Assembly: GCF_003581645.1 (NCBI RefSeq)
Contig: NZ_QXFK01000017.1
Location: forward strand, 1-64,000
Source of the DNA: Pelagerythrobacter aerophilus
GTDB lineage: Bacteria; Pseudomonadota; Alphaproteobacteria; Sphingomonadales; Sphingomonadaceae
Direction of reading: 5' to 3'
Length of the DNA: 64,000 nt
The notes beneath the pieces are model-generated. The model saw only the letters and a program-made list of their open reading frames with translations. It was not told where the DNA came from and did no database searches. Shown here piece by piece: positions 33,686 through 42,949 of this stretch. The first letter of the stretch is position 1. Each line of letters opens with the position of its first letter. The translations under genes were made by a program, and so were the position numbers.

Positions 33686-34429
33686 TCAGCCGATCCGGCG
33701 CACTTCCTCGAGCACCCGTTCGGTCCATTGTGTTCTGCAGATGAGGAGGTCTGGGAGTTCGGTGTCTGGTTGGTTGTAGAGGAGGGGTGAGCCGTCGATG
33801 CGTGAGCAGTGGAGGCCGTGAGCTTTGGCGACGGCGACGGGTGCGCAGTTGTCCCACTGGTACTGTCCGCCGGAGTGGAGGTAGATTTCGGCCTGGCCGC
33901 GCACGACGGCCATGGCCTTGGCGCCGGCGGAGCCCATGGCGATGAGTTCGCCGCCGATCGCCTCGGCGACGGCGAGCGCTTCCTTGGCAGGCCGGGTGCG
34001 GCTGACCACGAGGCGCGGTGTGGCGGCGGGTTCGGGGAGCGGAGCGACCCGGTCGCTGCGCAGCACGACGCCGCCGTTCAGGCCGGGCAGCGCGACCGCG
34101 CCCACTTTGGCTTCGCCGTCGATGGAGAGCCCGACATGGACCGCCCAGTCGTCGCGCTTCTCGCCGTACTCGCGGGTCCCGTCGACCGGGTCGATTATCC
34201 ATACCCGCGACTTCTCGCGCCGGAGCAGCGTATCGCGGCTTTCTTCCGACAGCACGCCATCGTCGGGCCGCTGGGCATGCAAGGCGTGCAGCAGGAAGCG
34301 GTTCGAGACCTCGTCGCCCGCGCTGCCGAGCGCCTTGCCTTCGAACAGCCCGTTCTCGCGCACTTCGATCAGGATGCGCCCGGCGGCAGCGGCGATCTGC
34401 GCGGCGAGTTCGGCGTCCGTCATGGTCAT
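33686..34429 (-). CDS. cysQ: 3'(2'),5'-bisphosphate nucleotidase CysQ
   Basis: A 247-residue member of the inositol monophosphatase superfamily that hydrolyses PAP, the by-product of sulfate activation. The metal motif WIIDPVDGTREYGEKRDDW is near residues 82-100, EESRD precedes it, and QWDNCAPVAVAKAHG is near residue 195. It is third in the minus-strand operon cysD-cysNC-cysQ, which strongly supports the PAP role. ATG 34429 is preceded by GAGG at a good distance; a GTG at 34444 overlapping the cysNC stop is an alternative adding five residues. The last 35 or so codons are unusually rich in A and C on the coding strand. Confidence 0.9.
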   Translation of the reverse strand: MTMTDAELAAQIAAAAGRILIEVRENGLFEGKALGSAGDEVSNRFLLHALHAQRPDDGVLSEESRDTLLRREKSRVWIIDPVDGTREYGEKRDDWAVHVGLSIDGEAKVGAVALPGLNGGVVLRSDRVAPLPEPAATPRLVVSRTRPAKEALAVAEAIGGELIAMGSAGAKAMAVVRGQAEIYLHSGGQYQWDNCAPVAVAKAHGLHCSRIDGSPLLYNQPDTELPDLLICRTQWTERVLEEVRRIG

Positions 34430-34440
34430 TGCGCCCTCGA

Positions 34441-36378
34441 TCACTTCAGGGGGAGGATCCTGGAGACGATGTAGTCGGCCGCTTCCTCGACGCTCATGTC
34501 GACGGTGTTGACGCGGATCTCGGCGTTCTCGGGCTCTTCGTAAGGGCTATCGATCCCGGTGAAGTTCTTCAGCGTGCCCTCGCGCGCCTTCTTGTACAGG
34601 CCCTTCACGTCGCGTGCTTCGGCGACATCGAGCGGGGTGTCGACGAAGATCTCGATGAACTCGCCGTCCTCCATCATCTCGCGGACCATGCGCCGCTCGG
34701 CGCGGAACGGGCTGATGAACGCGGTGAGGACGATCAGGCCGGCATCGGTCATCAGCCGGGCGACCTCGCCCACCCGGCGGATGTTCTCGATCCGGTCGGC
34801 TTCGGTAAAGCCGAGGTCCTTGTTGAGCCCGTGACGCACGTTGTCGCCATCGAGCAGGAACGTGTGCCGGTTCATCAGGTTGAGCTTCTGCTCGACCGCA
34901 TTGGCGATGGTCGACTTGCCCGATCCCGAAAGCCCGGTGAACCACAGCACGCGCGGGCGCTGGTTCTTCAGGCCTGCGTGATCCTCACGATCGATCGTGA
35001 CCGGCTGCCAGTGGACGTTCTGCGCACGCCGCAGGCTGAAGTGCAGCATGCCGGCGCCCACGGTCGCATTGGTCATCTTGTCGATCAGGATGAACCCGCC
35101 CAGCGCTCGGCTGTCGGCATAGGGCTCGAACACGATCGGCCGCTCGGTGCGCAGCTCGGCGACACCGATGGCGTTGAGGCCGAGCGTCCTGGCCGCGAGA
35201 TGCTCCCCCGGACTTCCGACGGCGTTGACGTTGATCTCGTACTTGGGCTCCTGCACCGTGGCGGTCACGGTCTGGGCGGCCAGCTTGAGCCAGTAGCCGC
35301 GCCCGGGCTTCAATGCCTCGTCGCTCATCCACACGATCGTCGCTTCGAACTGGTCGGAGGCCTGCGGCGGATCGCCCGCCGCGGCGATGACATCGCCGCG
35401 CGAGCAGTCGATCTCGTCGGCGAGGGTCAAGGTCACCGACTGGCCGGCGACCGCTTCCTCGCGCTCGCCGTCAAAGGTGACAATCGACTTGATCGTGCTG
35501 GTCTTGCCGGAAGGCACGATGCGCACCGTATCGCCCGGCTTCACCGTGCCGCCGGCGATCAGTCCGGAGAAGCCGCGGAAGTCGAGGTTGGGGCGGTTGA
35601 CCCATTGCACCGGCATGCGAAAGCCGCGCGCCTGCGCTGCGGCATTGGCGATCTCGACCGTCTCGAGATGCTCGACCAGGCTCGGCCCTTCGTACCAGGG
35701 CGTATTGGGCGAGGGGGCGGCGGTGATGTTGTCGCCCTTGAAGCCCGAGATCGGGATCGCGGTGAAATCCTCGATGCCGATCTCCTCGGCAAAGGCGCGG
35801 TAATCGGCGACGATCGCCTCGAAGGTGTCCCGGTCGTAGTCCACCAGGTCCATCTTGTTCACCGCCAGCACCAGGTGGCGGATGCCGATCAGGTGCGCGA
35901 GGTACGAGTGGCGCCGGGTCTGGACCAGCACGCCCTTGCGCGCATCGACCAGGATCACCGCGAGATCGGCGGTCGAGGCGCCGGTGACCATGTTGCGCGT
36001 GTACTGCTCATGGCCCGGCGTGTCGGCGACGATGAACTTGCGCTTCTCGGTCGCGAAAAAGCGGTAGGCGACATCGATCGTGATGCCCTGTTCGCGCTCG
36101 GCGGCGAGGCCGTCGACCAGCAGCGCGAAGTCGAGTTCCTGCCCCTGGGTGCCGACCCTCTTCGAATCCGACTCCAGACTGGCGAGCTGGTCCTCGAAGA
36201 TCATCTTCGAATCGTACAGCAGCCGTCCGATCAGGGTCGACTTGCCGTCGTCCACGCTGCCGCAGGTGATGAACCGCAGCAGCCCCTTGTTCTGGTGCTG
36301 CTCGAGATAGGCGTCGATATCCTCGGCGATCAGGCTGTCGGCCCGGTAGGCGGGCTCGGGCGAAGCGTCGTGGGTCAT
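34441..36378 (-). CDS. cysN: Bifunctional sulfate adenylyltransferase subunit 1 / adenylylsulfate kinase
   Basis: A 645-residue CysN-CysC fusion. The N-terminal GTPase part has G1 GSVDDGKST at residues 40-48, [12 protein letters not shown] (G3) and NKMDLVDYD (G4) and drives APS synthesis with CysD. From about residue 470 the APS kinase domain follows: [22 protein letters not shown] with its own P-loop, then [18 protein letters not shown] and [15 protein letters not shown]. Together with CysD it converts sulfate to APS and PAPS. The start shares one base with the cysD stop (TGATG). The upstream in-frame extension is a cysD shadow. Confidence 0.96.
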   Translation of the reverse strand: MTHDASPEPAYRADSLIAEDIDAYLEQHQNKGLLRFITCGSVDDGKSTLIGRLLYDSKMIFEDQLASLESDSKRVGTQGQELDFALLVDGLAAEREQGITIDVAYRFFATEKRKFIVADTPGHEQYTRNMVTGASTADLAVILVDARKGVLVQTRRHSYLAHLIGIRHLVLAVNKMDLVDYDRDTFEAIVADYRAFAEEIGIEDFTAIPISGFKGDNITAAPSPNTPWYEGPSLVEHLETVEIANAAAQARGFRMPVQWVNRPNLDFRGFSGLIAGGTVKPGDTVRIVPSGKTSTIKSIVTFDGEREEAVAGQSVTLTLADEIDCSRGDVIAAAGDPPQASDQFEATIVWMSDEALKPGRGYWLKLAAQTVTATVQEPKYEINVNAVGSPGEHLAARTLGLNAIGVAELRTERPIVFEPYADSRALGGFILIDKMTNATVGAGMLHFSLRRAQNVHWQPVTIDREDHAGLKNQRPRVLWFTGLSGSGKSTIANAVEQKLNLMNRHTFLLDGDNVRHGLNKDLGFTEADRIENIRRVGEVARLMTDAGLIVLTAFISPFRAERRMVREMMEDGEFIEIFVDTPLDVAEARDVKGLYKKAREGTLKNFTGIDSPYEEPENAEIRVNTVDMSVEEAADYIVSRILPLK

Positions 36379-37283
36379 CAGAAATACCCCTCCTGCTTCT
36401 TCTTCTCCATCCCGGCGCCGCCTTCGTCCTTGTCGATCGCGCGGCCCTGGCGCTCGCTGGTGGTGGTCAGCAGCATCTCCTGCACCACTTCGCTCAAGCT
36501 TGCCGCCTCGCTCTCGACCGCGCCGGTCAGCGGATAGCAGCCGAGAGTGCGGAAGCGGATCGAGCGCATGACCGGCTCCTCGCCCGGCTCCAGCGGGAAA
36601 CGCTCGTCGTCGACCATCAGCAGCAGGCCGTCGCGCTCCACAGTCGGGCGCGGCGCGGCGAGGTAGAGCGGGACGATCTCGATCCCCTCGGCCATGATGT
36701 ACTGCCAGATGTCGAGCTCGGTCCAGTTGGACAGCGGGAATACCCGGATGCTCTCGCCCTTGGCCTTCTTCGCGTTGTAGAGGTTCCACAGCTCGGGGCG
36801 CTGGTTCTTCGGGTCCCACCCGTGGCTGGCGGTGCGGAACGAGAAGATCCGCTCCTTCGCCCGGCTCTTCTCCTCGTCGCGCCGCGCGCCGCCGAAGGCC
36901 GCGTCGAAGCCGTAGTGGTCGAGCGCCTGCTTTAACCCTTGCGTCTTCCACATGTCGGTGTGCAGCGGCCCGTGGTCGAACGGGTTGATCCCGCGCTCCA
37001 GCGCCTCCGGGTTGCGCCACACCAGCAGCTCCATGCCTGCGGTCTCCGCCATCCGGTCGCGCAGCGCGTACATGTCGCGGAACTTCCAGGTCGTATCCAC
37101 ATGCAGCAGCGGAAACGGCGGCGGCGAGGGATAAAACGCCTTGCGCGCCAGGTGCAGCATCACCGCGCTGTCCTTGCCCACCGAATACAACATCACAGGC
37201 CGCGACGCCTCCGCCGCAACCTCCCGCATAATGTGTATGCTCTCGGCCTCAAGCCGCTCCAAATGTGTCAAATGCATCGACAA
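36378..37283 (-). CDS. cysD: Sulfate adenylyltransferase subunit 2
   Basis: A 301-residue PAPS-reductase-fold enzyme, the catalytic small subunit of ATP sulfurylase. The N-terminus has [39 protein letters not shown] with the PP-loop SVGKDS, and the C-terminus ends [24 protein letters not shown], the usual CysD tail. [26 protein letters not shown] is also diagnostic. It opens the cysD-cysNC-cysQ operon. The region between it and tRNA-Gly should contain its promoter on the minus strand. Confidence 0.97.
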   Translation of the reverse strand: MSMHLTHLERLEAESIHIMREVAAEASRPVMLYSVGKDSAVMLHLARKAFYPSPPPFPLLHVDTTWKFRDMYALRDRMAETAGMELLVWRNPEALERGINPFDHGPLHTDMWKTQGLKQALDHYGFDAAFGGARRDEEKSRAKERIFSFRTASHGWDPKNQRPELWNLYNAKKAKGESIRVFPLSNWTELDIWQYIMAEGIEIVPLYLAAPRPTVERDGLLLMVDDERFPLEPGEEPVMRSIRFRTLGCYPLTGAVESEAASLSEVVQEMLLTTTSERQGRAIDKDEGGAGMEKKKQEGYF

Positions 37284-37460
37284 TGTCTCGAATGCGATCT
37301 CTGCAAGACAGGGGAAGGGACGCAGGACTGGCTAAAGGATCGGTGCCGAAGGGCAAAAGGGATTTGCTTGAAAGGGACGAAGCGATCGTGTCCCGCGCCG
37401 GCAGCCGCAAACGGGATGTTGACGAATCCGCGCGGATGATGGCAAGCGGATCGGCACCAA

Positions 37461-37534
37461 GCGGGTATAGCTTAGTGGTAAAGCCCCAGCCTTCCAAGCT
37501 GGTTATGCGGGTTCGATTCCCGCTACCCGCTCCA
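37461..37534 (+). tRNA. tRNA-Gly (anticodon TCC)
   Basis: Acceptor GCGGGTA pairs with TACCCGC, D-arm GCTTAGTGGTAAAGC, anticodon stem CCAGC/GCTGG with loop CTTCCAA (anticodon TCC, reading GGA and GGG), short variable loop TTAT, T-stem GCGGG/CCCGC with loop TTCGATT, discriminator T and encoded CCA at 37532-37534. All arms are complete. Confidence 0.97.
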
Positions 37535-37661
37535 TTCTTCCCCTTTCGACGTTTTCTCCGCCCCTCTGTGCGGTCGGTGTGCGCACGCCATCGGTAGTTC
37601 TCCTCGAGCTCGGAACCAAGACCGGGCGCGGCCCATTGCCTTGAGCAAAGGAGATTTTTTG

Positions 37662-38558
37662 ATGGCGACCCGATTTATCGATCGCAGCGAACCGCAGCGA
37701 TCGCAGTTTCTGACCGACAGCTTCCAGCGCGGGCTCGCGCACTGGAACCGCGAGCGCCTGCAACCCGGATTTCCTGGCGAGGCATGGCAGCGCGAGCTCG
37801 AGCGCGACGTGCGGATGCAGCGGCTCGAAGGCGCATTCCTCGAAGGCCTGCGGGCGGAAGTCAGCGCCGAAGCGGCGGAGGCGCCGACCGATCCGGATGG
37901 ATTCGTCGACTGGTTCGAAGGGCTGAAGGACACCGGTCCCGGCCAGGGCGACCCGCTGTTTCCGTGGCTGGCGGAAGAGGCGGATATCGACCAGTTCCGC
38001 TGGTTCTTCGAACAGGAAGCGGCCGGAGAGGCCGGCTTCGACGACCTCGTGGCGATGACGCAGGTCAAGCTGCCCGTGCGCCCCAAGCTCGAACTCGCCC
38101 GCAACTACTGGGACGAGATGGGCCACGGTGTCGAGAAGGGCATGCACGGGCCGATGCTCGACGCGCTGGTCGAGACGCTCCGGGTCGATCCGGTGATCGA
38201 GAACACCGTGTGGGAGAGCCTGGCGCTTGCCAACGCGATGACGGCCATGGCGGTCAATCGGCGCTACGCCTGGCACTCGGTCGGCGCCCTCGGCGTTATC
38301 GAGCTTACCGCGCCCGGCCGGGCGGCGCTGGTCACCGAAGGCCTTCGGCGGCTCGGCTTCTCGGGCAAGGAACGGCGCTACTTTGCGCTCCATGCCGTGC
38401 TCGACGTCAAACATAGCGAGGACTGGAACCGCGAAGCGATCCGCCCTGCGGTAGAAGAGGATCCGGCGCGCGCCGCTGCGATGGCAGAAGGCGCGCTGAT
38501 CCGGCTCAAGTGCGGCGAGCGCTGCTTCGAGGCCTATCGCACGCAGCTATGGGGCTGA
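37662..38558 (+). CDS. Iron-containing redox enzyme, haem-oxygenase-like fold
   Basis: A 298-residue all-helical protein of the haem-oxygenase-like di-iron oxidase/oxygenase type (Pfam 'iron-containing redox enzyme'). Candidate metal ligands are visible in NYWDEMGHGVEKGMHG near residue 148 (ExxH with a further His) and in ALHAVLDVKHSEDWN near residue 247 (His and DxxH). Start 37662 (MATRFIDRSEP) follows AAAGGAG at good spacing; a TTG 21 bp upstream is less likely. Family members act on diverse small molecules; no partner biosynthetic gene is adjacent, so the substrate is unknown. It is convergent with panC. Confidence 0.78.
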   Translation: MATRFIDRSEPQRSQFLTDSFQRGLAHWNRERLQPGFPGEAWQRELERDVRMQRLEGAFLEGLRAEVSAEAAEAPTDPDGFVDWFEGLKDTGPGQGDPLFPWLAEEADIDQFRWFFEQEAAGEAGFDDLVAMTQVKLPVRPKLELARNYWDEMGHGVEKGMHGPMLDALVETLRVDPVIENTVWESLALANAMTAMAVNRRYAWHSVGALGVIELTAPGRAALVTEGLRRLGFSGKERRYFALHAVLDVKHSEDWNREAIRPAVEEDPARAAAMAEGALIRLKCGERCFEAYRTQLWG

Positions 38559-38568
38559 GGGCCGCCGG

Positions 38569-39429
38569 TTACGCCTTGCCGATGGCCATATTGTCGATCA
38601 GGCGCGTGCCGCCGATCCGCGCAGCGACGAGCAGGCGGGCCGGGGCCTCGCCGAGACGGTCCAGCCGCGTGAGGCTCGCCGTATCGGCGATGGCGGCATA
38701 GTCGACCAAGGAGAAGCCGGCCTCCATCAGGGCCTGCTCCAGCGCCTGCATGGTGGCCCGCACGTCCGCGCCCGCCTCGATCCGCTCGATCGCTTCGCGC
38801 ATCGCCCGGGGCAGCGTCGCCGCCGCTTCGCGTTGCTCGGGCGAGAGGTAGCGGTTGCGGCTCGACATCGCGAGCCCGTCCGCTTCGCGCACGGTCGGCA
38901 CACCGAGAATGGCATCCACGTGCGGAGCGGTGAGGTCGAGGTCGCGGGCCATGCGGCGGATCACCGCGAGTTGCTGCCAGTCCTTCTCGCCGAACAGCGC
39001 GGCATCGGGCCGCACCTGATTGAACAGCTTGCAGACGACGGTCGCGACCCCGTCGAAATGGCCGGGGCGGGTCGCGCCGCAGAAGTCCTCGCTCACGCCG
39101 GCGACCGAGATCGTCGTGGCGAACCCTTCCGGATACATCTGCGCGACATTCGGTGCCCAGAGCAGGTCGACGCCCTCCGCCTCCAGCAGGCGCGCGTCCT
39201 CCTCCATCTGGCGCGGATAGGCGTCGAGATCCTCGTTCGGACCGAACTGCGTCGGGTTGACGAAGATCGATACCGCGACGCGGTCTGCACGCGCCCTGGC
39301 TTCGCGCACGAGCGTCAGATGCCCCTCGTGCAGCGCGCCCATCGTCGGCACCAGGGCCAGGCTTTCGCCGGCATCGCGGAAGGCCGCGACGGCCGTTCTC
39401 AACACATCAAGCTCGGTCGCGGTTTGCAC
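38569..39429 (-). CDS. panC: Pantothenate synthetase
   Basis: A 286-residue ligase joining pantoate and beta-alanine with ATP in coenzyme A synthesis. The nucleotidyl-transfer motif PTMGALHEGHLTLVREA is near residue 28-45, with SIFVNPTQFGPNEDLDAYPR, FCGATRPGHFDGVATVV, GEKDWQQLAVIRR and the KMSKS-like MSSRNRYLS further on. The start is taken as GTG 39429 with GGAG just upstream; a longer frame adds residues overlapping the mipZ promoter and gene and is unlikely. It diverges from mipZ across 58 bp. Confidence 0.93.
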   Translation of the reverse strand: MQTATELDVLRTAVAAFRDAGESLALVPTMGALHEGHLTLVREARARADRVAVSIFVNPTQFGPNEDLDAYPRQMEEDARLLEAEGVDLLWAPNVAQMYPEGFATTISVAGVSEDFCGATRPGHFDGVATVVCKLFNQVRPDAALFGEKDWQQLAVIRRMARDLDLTAPHVDAILGVPTVREADGLAMSSRNRYLSPEQREAAATLPRAMREAIERIEAGADVRATMQALEQALMEAGFSLVDYAAIADTASLTRLDRLGEAPARLLVAARIGGTRLIDNMAIGKA

Positions 39430-39487
39430 GTCTCCGGGGCCTCCGATAAAGCGAGCGCGGGGGCCGCTTAGCCGCTGGCGCCCGGCA

Positions 39488-40327
39488 ATGACAACAGACA
39501 GAAAGCTTGCCGTAGTGTCCGCCAAAGTGTCGCAGCGCCGCCCGCACCGGATCGTGTTCGCCAACGAGAAAGGCGGGACCGGCAAGTCGACCACTGCGGT
39601 CCACGTGGCAGTTGCGCTCGCCTATCGCGGGGCCAAGGTCGCCGCGCTCGACATCGATTCGCGCCAGCGCACCATGGACCGCTACTTCGAAAATCGCGCC
39701 GAGACCGAGGAACGGCGGAACGCTGCATTGCCCAGCGCACGGTGCGAGGTGTTCCGCGGACAGTCGACCCAGGAGTTCGACGAGGCGCTCGAACGGCTGG
39801 GCGAGGGGGCGGACTTCATCGTCATCGATACGCCCGGGCGCGACGATCCGCTCGCGCGCCATGCCGCGATCGGAGCCGATACGCTGGTCACGCCGCTCAA
39901 CGACAGCTTCGTCGATTTCGATCTGATCGGCCAGGTCGACCCCGAGACGTTCAAGGTCCGCCGTCTGAGCTTCTATGCCGAGCTGATCTGGGACACGCGC
40001 AAGACGCGTGCGCTCGAGCGCCGGCAGGAGATCGACTGGGTCGTCGTGCGCAACCGCACCGGCCACGTCGAGGCGCGCAACATGCAGCGCATCGAGCGGG
40101 CGCTTGCCGAACTCTCGAAGCGGGCTGGCTTTCGCGTGGCGCGAGGCCTGTCGGAGCGCGTGATCTACCGCGAACTCTTCCCCTCCGGCCTGACGCTGCT
40201 CGATAAGGGGCACCTCGGCGAGCTCGGCACCAGCCATCTCGTCGCGCGGCAGGAGCTGCGCTCGCTGGTCGCCGGCCTGAACCTGCCCGCACCGGCGAGC
40301 AAGGCGGCAGAGCTGGAGCCGGCCTGA
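39488..40327 (+). CDS. mipZ: Division plane positioning ATPase MipZ
   Basis: A 279-residue ParA/MinD-superfamily ATPase that in Caulobacter forms a gradient from the poles and restricts FtsZ assembly to midcell. The deviant Walker A KGGTGKSTTAVHVAVALAYRG is at residues 28-48, and the sequence HRIVFANEKGG plus ALDIDSRQRTMDRYFENRA are characteristic of MipZ rather than ParA. Walker B is in FIVIDTPGRDDPLARHAA. The start at 39488 fits MipZ N-termini; the upstream open frame lies across panC. A J-domain gene follows after 3 bp. Confidence 0.95.
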   Translation: MTTDRKLAVVSAKVSQRRPHRIVFANEKGGTGKSTTAVHVAVALAYRGAKVAALDIDSRQRTMDRYFENRAETEERRNAALPSARCEVFRGQSTQEFDEALERLGEGADFIVIDTPGRDDPLARHAAIGADTLVTPLNDSFVDFDLIGQVDPETFKVRRLSFYAELIWDTRKTRALERRQEIDWVVVRNRTGHVEARNMQRIERALAELSKRAGFRVARGLSERVIYRELFPSGLTLLDKGHLGELGTSHLVARQELRSLVAGLNLPAPASKAAELEPA

Positions 40328-40330
40328 CCC

Positions 40331-40618
40331 ATGCTGCGGCTGATCGTCATCCTTGCGGTCGTGGCGATCGGCTGCCGGATGATCTTCGGCAAGTGGCCGT
40401 GGGCCTACCTGCAGCCGGTTTCGACGCGCAGTCAGGCGCTGTACCGGGCGCGCAAGCTGCTGGGCGTCGGTGCTCGTGCCGATCGCGGGGAAATAATCGC
40501 AGCCCACAAGCGTTTGGTGGCCATGGTCCACCCCGACAGGGGCGGGACCAGTGATCAGGTGCACGAGGCGAATGCCGCGCGCGACCTCCTGCTCAACGAA
40601 CTGACCGACCAACGCTGA
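40331..40618 (+). CDS. Small membrane-anchored J-domain protein
   Basis: A 95-residue protein with an N-terminal membrane segment (MLRLIVILAVVAIGCRMIFG) and a compact J-domain: ALYRARKLLGVGARADRGEIIAAHKRLVAMVHPDRGGTSDQVHEANAARD is the landmark at residues 34-83, with the HPD motif in MVHPDRGG. J-domains stimulate Hsp70 ATPase. The position between mipZ and the phosphomutase, with 3 bp to mipZ, suggests cotranscription. The topology would place the J-domain in the cytoplasm. A specific client is unknown. Confidence 0.85.
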   Translation: MLRLIVILAVVAIGCRMIFGKWPWAYLQPVSTRSQALYRARKLLGVGARADRGEIIAAHKRLVAMVHPDRGGTSDQVHEANAARDLLLNELTDQR

Positions 40619-40627
40619 AGGGAGCAT

Positions 40628-42031
40628 ATGGCCTACAACTTCGACCCGACCATCCTGCGCGAATACGATATCCGCGGTATCATCGGCCAAACGCTCGGCC
40701 CTGATGACGCGCGCGCGATCGGACGCAGCTTCGCCACTCTCTTGCGCGAGGCCGGCGGCAGCAAGGTCGCGGTCGGCTACGACGGCCGCGTAAGCTCGCC
40801 GACGCTGGAGCACGCGCTGATCGAAGGGCTCACGGCCAGTGGGTGCGATGTCGTGCGGGTCGGCATGGGGCCGACGCCGATGCTCTACTACGCCGAAGCC
40901 TCAGCCGAAGAAGTACACGGCGGCATTCAGATAACCGGCAGCCACAATCCCCCCAACTACAACGGCTTCAAGATGGTCTTTCAGGGACGGCCGTTCTTCG
41001 GGGAGGATATCCAGCGGCTCGGCCGCGTCGCTGCGGACGGTGCCTGGTGCGACGGAACCGGGACGATCGAGGAACGCGCGATCCTGGAGGAGTACGTCGA
41101 GCGACTGCTCTCCGGCCTCGGCGGTGTGGAGCCGACCGCGCTCGAGGGGCTGCGCGTCGGCTGGGACGCCGGCAACGGCGCCGCGGGGCCCGCGCTCGAG
41201 GCGCTCGCTGCCCGCCTTCCGGGCGAGCATTACCTCCTCTACACCGACGTCAACGGCGACTTTCCCAATCATCATCCCGATCCCACGGTCGAAGCGAATC
41301 TGGCGGACCTGCGCGCGCTCGTCGCGGAGAAGAACCTCGACTTCGGCATCGCGTTCGATGGCGACGGCGACCGCATCGGCGCGATCGACGGCGAAGGCCG
41401 CGTGATCTGGGGTGATCAGTTACTGATGATCTACGCCGAAGACCTCCTCGCAAGACTACCTAATGCGACGGTCATCGCCGACGTGAAGGCCAGCCGCGCG
41501 CTGTTCGACCACGTCTCGCAGCACGGCGGGCAGCCGGTGATGTGGAAGACCGGCCATTCGCTGATCAAGTCCAAGATGAAGGAAACCGGCGCACCGCTCG
41601 CAGGCGAGATGAGCGGGCACGTGTTCTTCGCCGACGATTACTACGGTTACGACGACGCGCTCTATGCCGGCGTCCGCCTGCTCGCTGCGAGCGCGCGGCT
41701 CGGCCGCTCCGTGACCGAGTTGCGCGGCGCGATGCCGGCGATGGTCAATACCCCCGAGATGCGCTTCCAGGTCGACGAGACGCGCAAGTTCGCCGCAATT
41801 GACGAGGTCAAGGCGCGACTGGCGGACAGCCCTGCGGACGTCGACGGCACCGATGGGGTGCGCGTGACCACCGCGGACGGCTGGTGGTTGCTGCGTGCCT
41901 CCAACACGCAGGACGTCCTCGTCGCCCGCGCCGAAAGCGAAAACGAGGAGGGGCTCGGTCGGCTGATGGCGCAGATCGACGAGCAGCTCGCGCTCTCGGG
42001 CTTGGAACGCGGGGCGCAGGCAGGACACTAG
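40628..42031 (+). CDS. Phosphomannomutase/phosphoglucomutase
   Basis: A 467-residue alpha-D-phosphohexomutase that interconverts hexose 1- and 6-phosphates for polysaccharide precursors. The phosphoserine loop GIQITGSHNPPNYNGFKM is near residue 98-115, the metal loop FDGDGDRIGAID near residue 245, and the sugar-binding GEMSGHVFFADDYYGYDDALYAG near residue 323. It begins MAYNFDPTILREYDIRGI, typical of the PMM/PGM group. It follows the J-domain gene by 9 bp and probably shares its transcript. Confidence 0.93.
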   Translation: MAYNFDPTILREYDIRGIIGQTLGPDDARAIGRSFATLLREAGGSKVAVGYDGRVSSPTLEHALIEGLTASGCDVVRVGMGPTPMLYYAEASAEEVHGGIQITGSHNPPNYNGFKMVFQGRPFFGEDIQRLGRVAADGAWCDGTGTIEERAILEEYVERLLSGLGGVEPTALEGLRVGWDAGNGAAGPALEALAARLPGEHYLLYTDVNGDFPNHHPDPTVEANLADLRALVAEKNLDFGIAFDGDGDRIGAIDGEGRVIWGDQLLMIYAEDLLARLPNATVIADVKASRALFDHVSQHGGQPVMWKTGHSLIKSKMKETGAPLAGEMSGHVFFADDYYGYDDALYAGVRLLAASARLGRSVTELRGAMPAMVNTPEMRFQVDETRKFAAIDEVKARLADSPADVDGTDGVRVTTADGWWLLRASNTQDVLVARAESENEEGLGRLMAQIDEQLALSGLERGAQAGH

Positions 42032-42055
42032 ATCCCGCATGGAAAGGGAGGAACG

Positions 42056-42889
42056 ATGAAGAATGGTATTCTGGCGACCATCCTGCTATTTGCGGCCGTG
42101 CCCGTGCAGGCACAGGACGAGGGTCCGCCGCCTGCCGACACATCGCAGGACATAGAGGCGCTGGCGTCCGCGTTCGGCGAGATGTTCCCGGCCGAGCCGC
42201 TCACGCCCGAGCAGGAGGCGCGCCTGCCGATGGCGCAGGCCGTCGTCGCGCATATCTTTCCGCCGGGCACTTACGCACGGATGATGGATGAGATGATGGG
42301 GCCGACGATGGATTCGATCCTCGGCTCGATGGCGCAGATTCCGGTCGCGCAGCTTGCCGCCATCGCCGGTATGGAACAGTCGCAGGTCGCCGCGATGGGC
42401 GAGGCGAAGCTGGGCGAAGTCATGGCGATCGTCGATCCCGCGTACGAGCGCCGCAACGCGGTCGCCTCGGATGTCATGATGGAGATGATGGGCGATGTGA
42501 TGAAGCGGATCGAGCCGTCCTATCGCGAGGGGCTGGCACGCGCCTACGCCGTGCGCTTCGAGCCCTCCGATCTTGCCGAGCTCGATCGCTTCTTCCAGAC
42601 ACCGGTGGGCGGCCGATATGCCGCGGAATCGATGCTCATCTATGCCGACCCGCAGGTCATGTCCGCCATGAACGAAGTCATGCCCGCGGTGCTCGAGATG
42701 ATGCCGGCGATGATGGAGCAGATGCAACAGCGCATGGCGGACCTGCCGGAGCCGCGCAAGATGTCCGACCTGAGCGATGCCGAGCTGCAGCGTTTGTCGG
42801 AGCTGCTCGGAGTACCGGCGGCGGACCTGAGGGCCAACGCGGCCGAGGTCGAAGCTGCCGAAAGCGAAGATGCCGGCGACGGCGTGTGA
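42056..42889 (+). CDS. Secreted DUF2059-like protein
   Basis: A 277-residue exported protein. The signal peptide is MKNGILATILLFAAVPVQAQ, cut after AQA or AQ. The mature part is helical and methionine-rich (MMDEMMGPTMDSILGSMAQ, MMEMMGDVMKRIEP) and contains FFQTPVGGRYAAESM near residue 180, the FYxTPxG-type motif typical of DUF2059 proteins. Function is unknown; the periplasm is the likely location. A strong terminator follows immediately. Confidence 0.75.
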   Translation: MKNGILATILLFAAVPVQAQDEGPPPADTSQDIEALASAFGEMFPAEPLTPEQEARLPMAQAVVAHIFPPGTYARMMDEMMGPTMDSILGSMAQIPVAQLAAIAGMEQSQVAAMGEAKLGEVMAIVDPAYERRNAVASDVMMEMMGDVMKRIEPSYREGLARAYAVRFEPSDLAELDRFFQTPVGGRYAAESMLIYADPQVMSAMNEVMPAVLEMMPAMMEQMQQRMADLPEPRKMSDLSDAELQRLSELLGVPAADLRANAAEVEAAESEDAGDGV

Positions 42890-42894
42890 TGCAA

Positions 42895-42920
42895 GAAGGG
42901 CCCGGATCGCCGGGCCCTTC
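42895..42920. terminator. Strong hairpin terminator between convergent genes
   Basis: GAAGGGCCCGG (42895-42905) pairs perfectly with CCGGGCCCTTC (42910-42920) across an ATCG tetraloop, giving an 11-bp stem. The plus-strand tail is GCTTTGC, a weak U-tract. It lies 5 bp after the DUF2059 stop and 29 bp from the end of the minus-strand BON gene, so it can serve both. Confidence 0.75.
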
Positions 42921-42949
42921 GCTTTGCAACGACAGAGGTCCGAGGTGGA

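Noticed and set aside
37249-37497. A minus-strand open frame crossing tRNA-Gly and the cysD start
   Set aside because: It overlaps a tRNA and the 5' end of cysD and has no supporting motif.
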